Below, in pieces: positions 62,272-64,000 of a stretch of DNA of 64,000 bases; the first letter of the stretch is position 1, and each line of letters starts with the position of its first letter. Under the pieces are notes generated by a model. It saw only the letters and a program-made list of their open reading frames with translations, did not search any database and was not told the DNA's origin. The position numbers and the translations under genes were made by a program. Source of the DNA: Lineus longissimus (taxonomy: Eukaryota; Nemertea; Pilidiophora; Heteronemertea; Lineidae); the NCBI RefSeq assembly GCF_910592395.1, contig NC_088310.1, positions 25,251,491-25,315,490 on the forward strand, given 5' to 3'.

Positions 62272-64000
62272 CTTGGGAATTTTCACCTACACTGCAGGAA
62301 TCTTCTTTATTGCTCTAATCATCTCATAGATCTGCAAGTAGAAATAAAACACATGTTTTAAAAAACTTGTTTAGAATTTTCAACAAGCTTAAAAACAGGC
62401 CACACATATCAAACCCATGCAGATTGAGATTGAGATCAGACCAACTTCTAAATGAAACTTCTCATATGAATTTGGCTATCACACTCCTATTATCACAAAG
62501 AGATGAGAAAAAAGACCTGCATGACCTTTGCTAGTTCCAGGTTATCATTCCTGCTGGCAGCATTCAGCGATAACTTGAGAAGACGGATCAATAAGTGCCG
62601 AGATGATTATGGATACAAACCATAATGTAGACTATATGACGCATTGTTGACTATACAGCGTATTGTTGACTAGACTACACAGTGCATCGTGCATGTATGG
62701 CTATTATAACCACACTGGATCTCAGTCAAATCAACCTGGTCTTAGTTTACCGAGTCTAAACAACCATCCTCAACAAATATCTCTACCATCGCCATTACAT
62801 TAACAGCCATGATGGCAATGCCCAGTCAGGTGGGCCCCCAGACCAACATCAGAGTGGAAAACACTGGAGAGCCAGAACTGGACCATAAAACCACTGATGG
62901 TGATACTTCAGCCAAGCCAAGAGGATATGGAGACTAGTCACCAAAAAAAATGTTTCTTGTATTCATAGATATATTTACTAAAGCTATTCCACTGATCAAA
63001 AGAAAACCATTTCAAAACAGAACTCCCAGCAATGGCAAAATCCTCCCGAGCAACAAATCATTAATTATGAAAGACCCTCGAGAACTGCCTTGAAGTGTCT
63101 CCTCCAATATGACAAGCACGCCTGTAATTGACAATGAGAATTGAATCATAAGATAAGCATGCAGAGCTTGAAATGGATTTCAATCTGAAGCTAAGATGAT
63201 TAGGAGTGTGGAATGAGTCTATGTTGGACAATCATCATTTTGCTCCATTTTGTGAGAGTCCCAGCTATCCGTCTGCGTGATTGGTGAATATCTTTGTTAA
63301 AATCAGACTATGAATCTATGAATCTGGTATTTTCACACACCTTTAAAAAAGTTTTCTCTCTCCAAAAATCTTGGCTGAGGTGAATTAAAATGGCGTCTAG
63401 GGATCAGGGCTCGTGCTTGCCCATGCAAAGGCTCCACGCACAAGGAATCTTGCTTTTACGTCTCATTCAAAGGCTGTACCACCTCATCAAACAGTTTTAC
63501 ATACACGCACAAGAGACAGATGTTTATCACAGCTGTAATATCACACATGTTATACAAAGGGTTAACTTGATCATGTTTTAACCACCAACTGACATGACAT
63601 AAGCTGAATGTCCATTACACACCAATGGCAATAGATATATAGAATGTCAAGAAATGATCATCAACGATTCCTGTTCATGTCAAACTAATTAATCAGAAGA
63701 TTCTAGCCAAATGTGGTCTCATCTGATCCTTCATTGGAGGCAATATTGCTATTGATCCCTCATAAAATGGACGAAATTGATGAGGGACATAAATAGTAAG
63801 AGTTCAAGGTCACTAGAAATTGAGGTTATTCACCGTTCTTCACCAAGAAGGGAGTCAACAGATGTAGATTACCATAGTCATAACCAATCTACACTCAAAG
63901 TAATTATTTCTTTCGCTGTGACCAATTTTTAATTTAGAAACCAAGGGTCAAGGACGTGAAGAATGATTATAATTGAGGCAATGGGGCAAAATATTCTCTA
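62272..64000. other. Upstream region of AFTPH
   Basis: No coding sequence recognised. A splice-acceptor-like tttcctgcag on the minus strand near 62,293 suggests that the AFTPH 5' UTR has a further exon upstream, possibly beyond the window. A roughly 21-bp duplicated word (gcattgttgactataca / gtattgttgactagac) occurs near 62,641-62,680. Confidence 0.5.

Overview
This is nuclear DNA from a bilaterian animal. It is AT-rich, its genes are split by GT-AG introns, and intergenic regions and introns are long. The proteins resemble vertebrate orthologues closely enough to name, but gene structure, the many small MITE/SINE-like repeats and frequent 'acatgta'-type words suggest a marine invertebrate (lophotrochozoan or ambulacrarian). 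I cannot fix the phylum from sequence alone. No bacterial, viral or CRISPR-type locus was found.

Layout. (1) 1-10,684, minus strand: most of a ZRANB3 orthologue (SNF2-family fork-remodelling ATPase with PIP box and NZF zinc fingers). Nineteen coding exons with consistent splice phases give about 2,010 residues; the C-terminal HNH part lies off the left edge. (2) 10,685-11,146: a short head-to-head interval, probably a bidirectional promoter. (3) 11,147-15,372, plus strand: a complete eight-exon GFM2 orthologue (mitochondrial elongation factor G2, ribosome recycling), 803 residues. (4) 15,373-24,403: no coding gene recognised; probably 5' UTR intron and regulatory DNA of the next gene. (5) 24,411-25,394, plus strand: an intact SERTA-domain gene most like SERTAD2, with its CDS in one exon. 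(6) 25,395-47,871: about 22 kb without a recognisable gene, probably starting with a long SERTAD 3' UTR. It holds a nested TTAA-flanked MITE, an 82/68-bp minisatellite, a SINE-like remnant and a perfect 103-bp-arm inverted repeat. (7) 47,872-62,271, minus strand: a complete eight-exon AFTPH (aftiphilin) orthologue, 1,137 residues. (8) 62,272-64,000: sequence upstream of AFTPH.

The genes form two pairs. ZRANB3 and GFM2 are divergent and may share a promoter. SERTAD2-like and AFTPH are convergent; from memory SERTAD2 and AFTPH are also near neighbours in tail-to-tail orientation on human chromosome 2p14, so this looks like ancient microsynteny.

Most notable: a ZRANB3 about twice the human length with four NZF-type fingers instead of one; a 19-nt microexon just before its Walker A motif; the SERTAD2-AFTPH synteny; a perfect long hairpin; and a two-period minisatellite. 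I found no convincing new multi-gene system. Exon coordinates were derived by hand from splice consensus, reading phase and remembered family similarity, not by a program.
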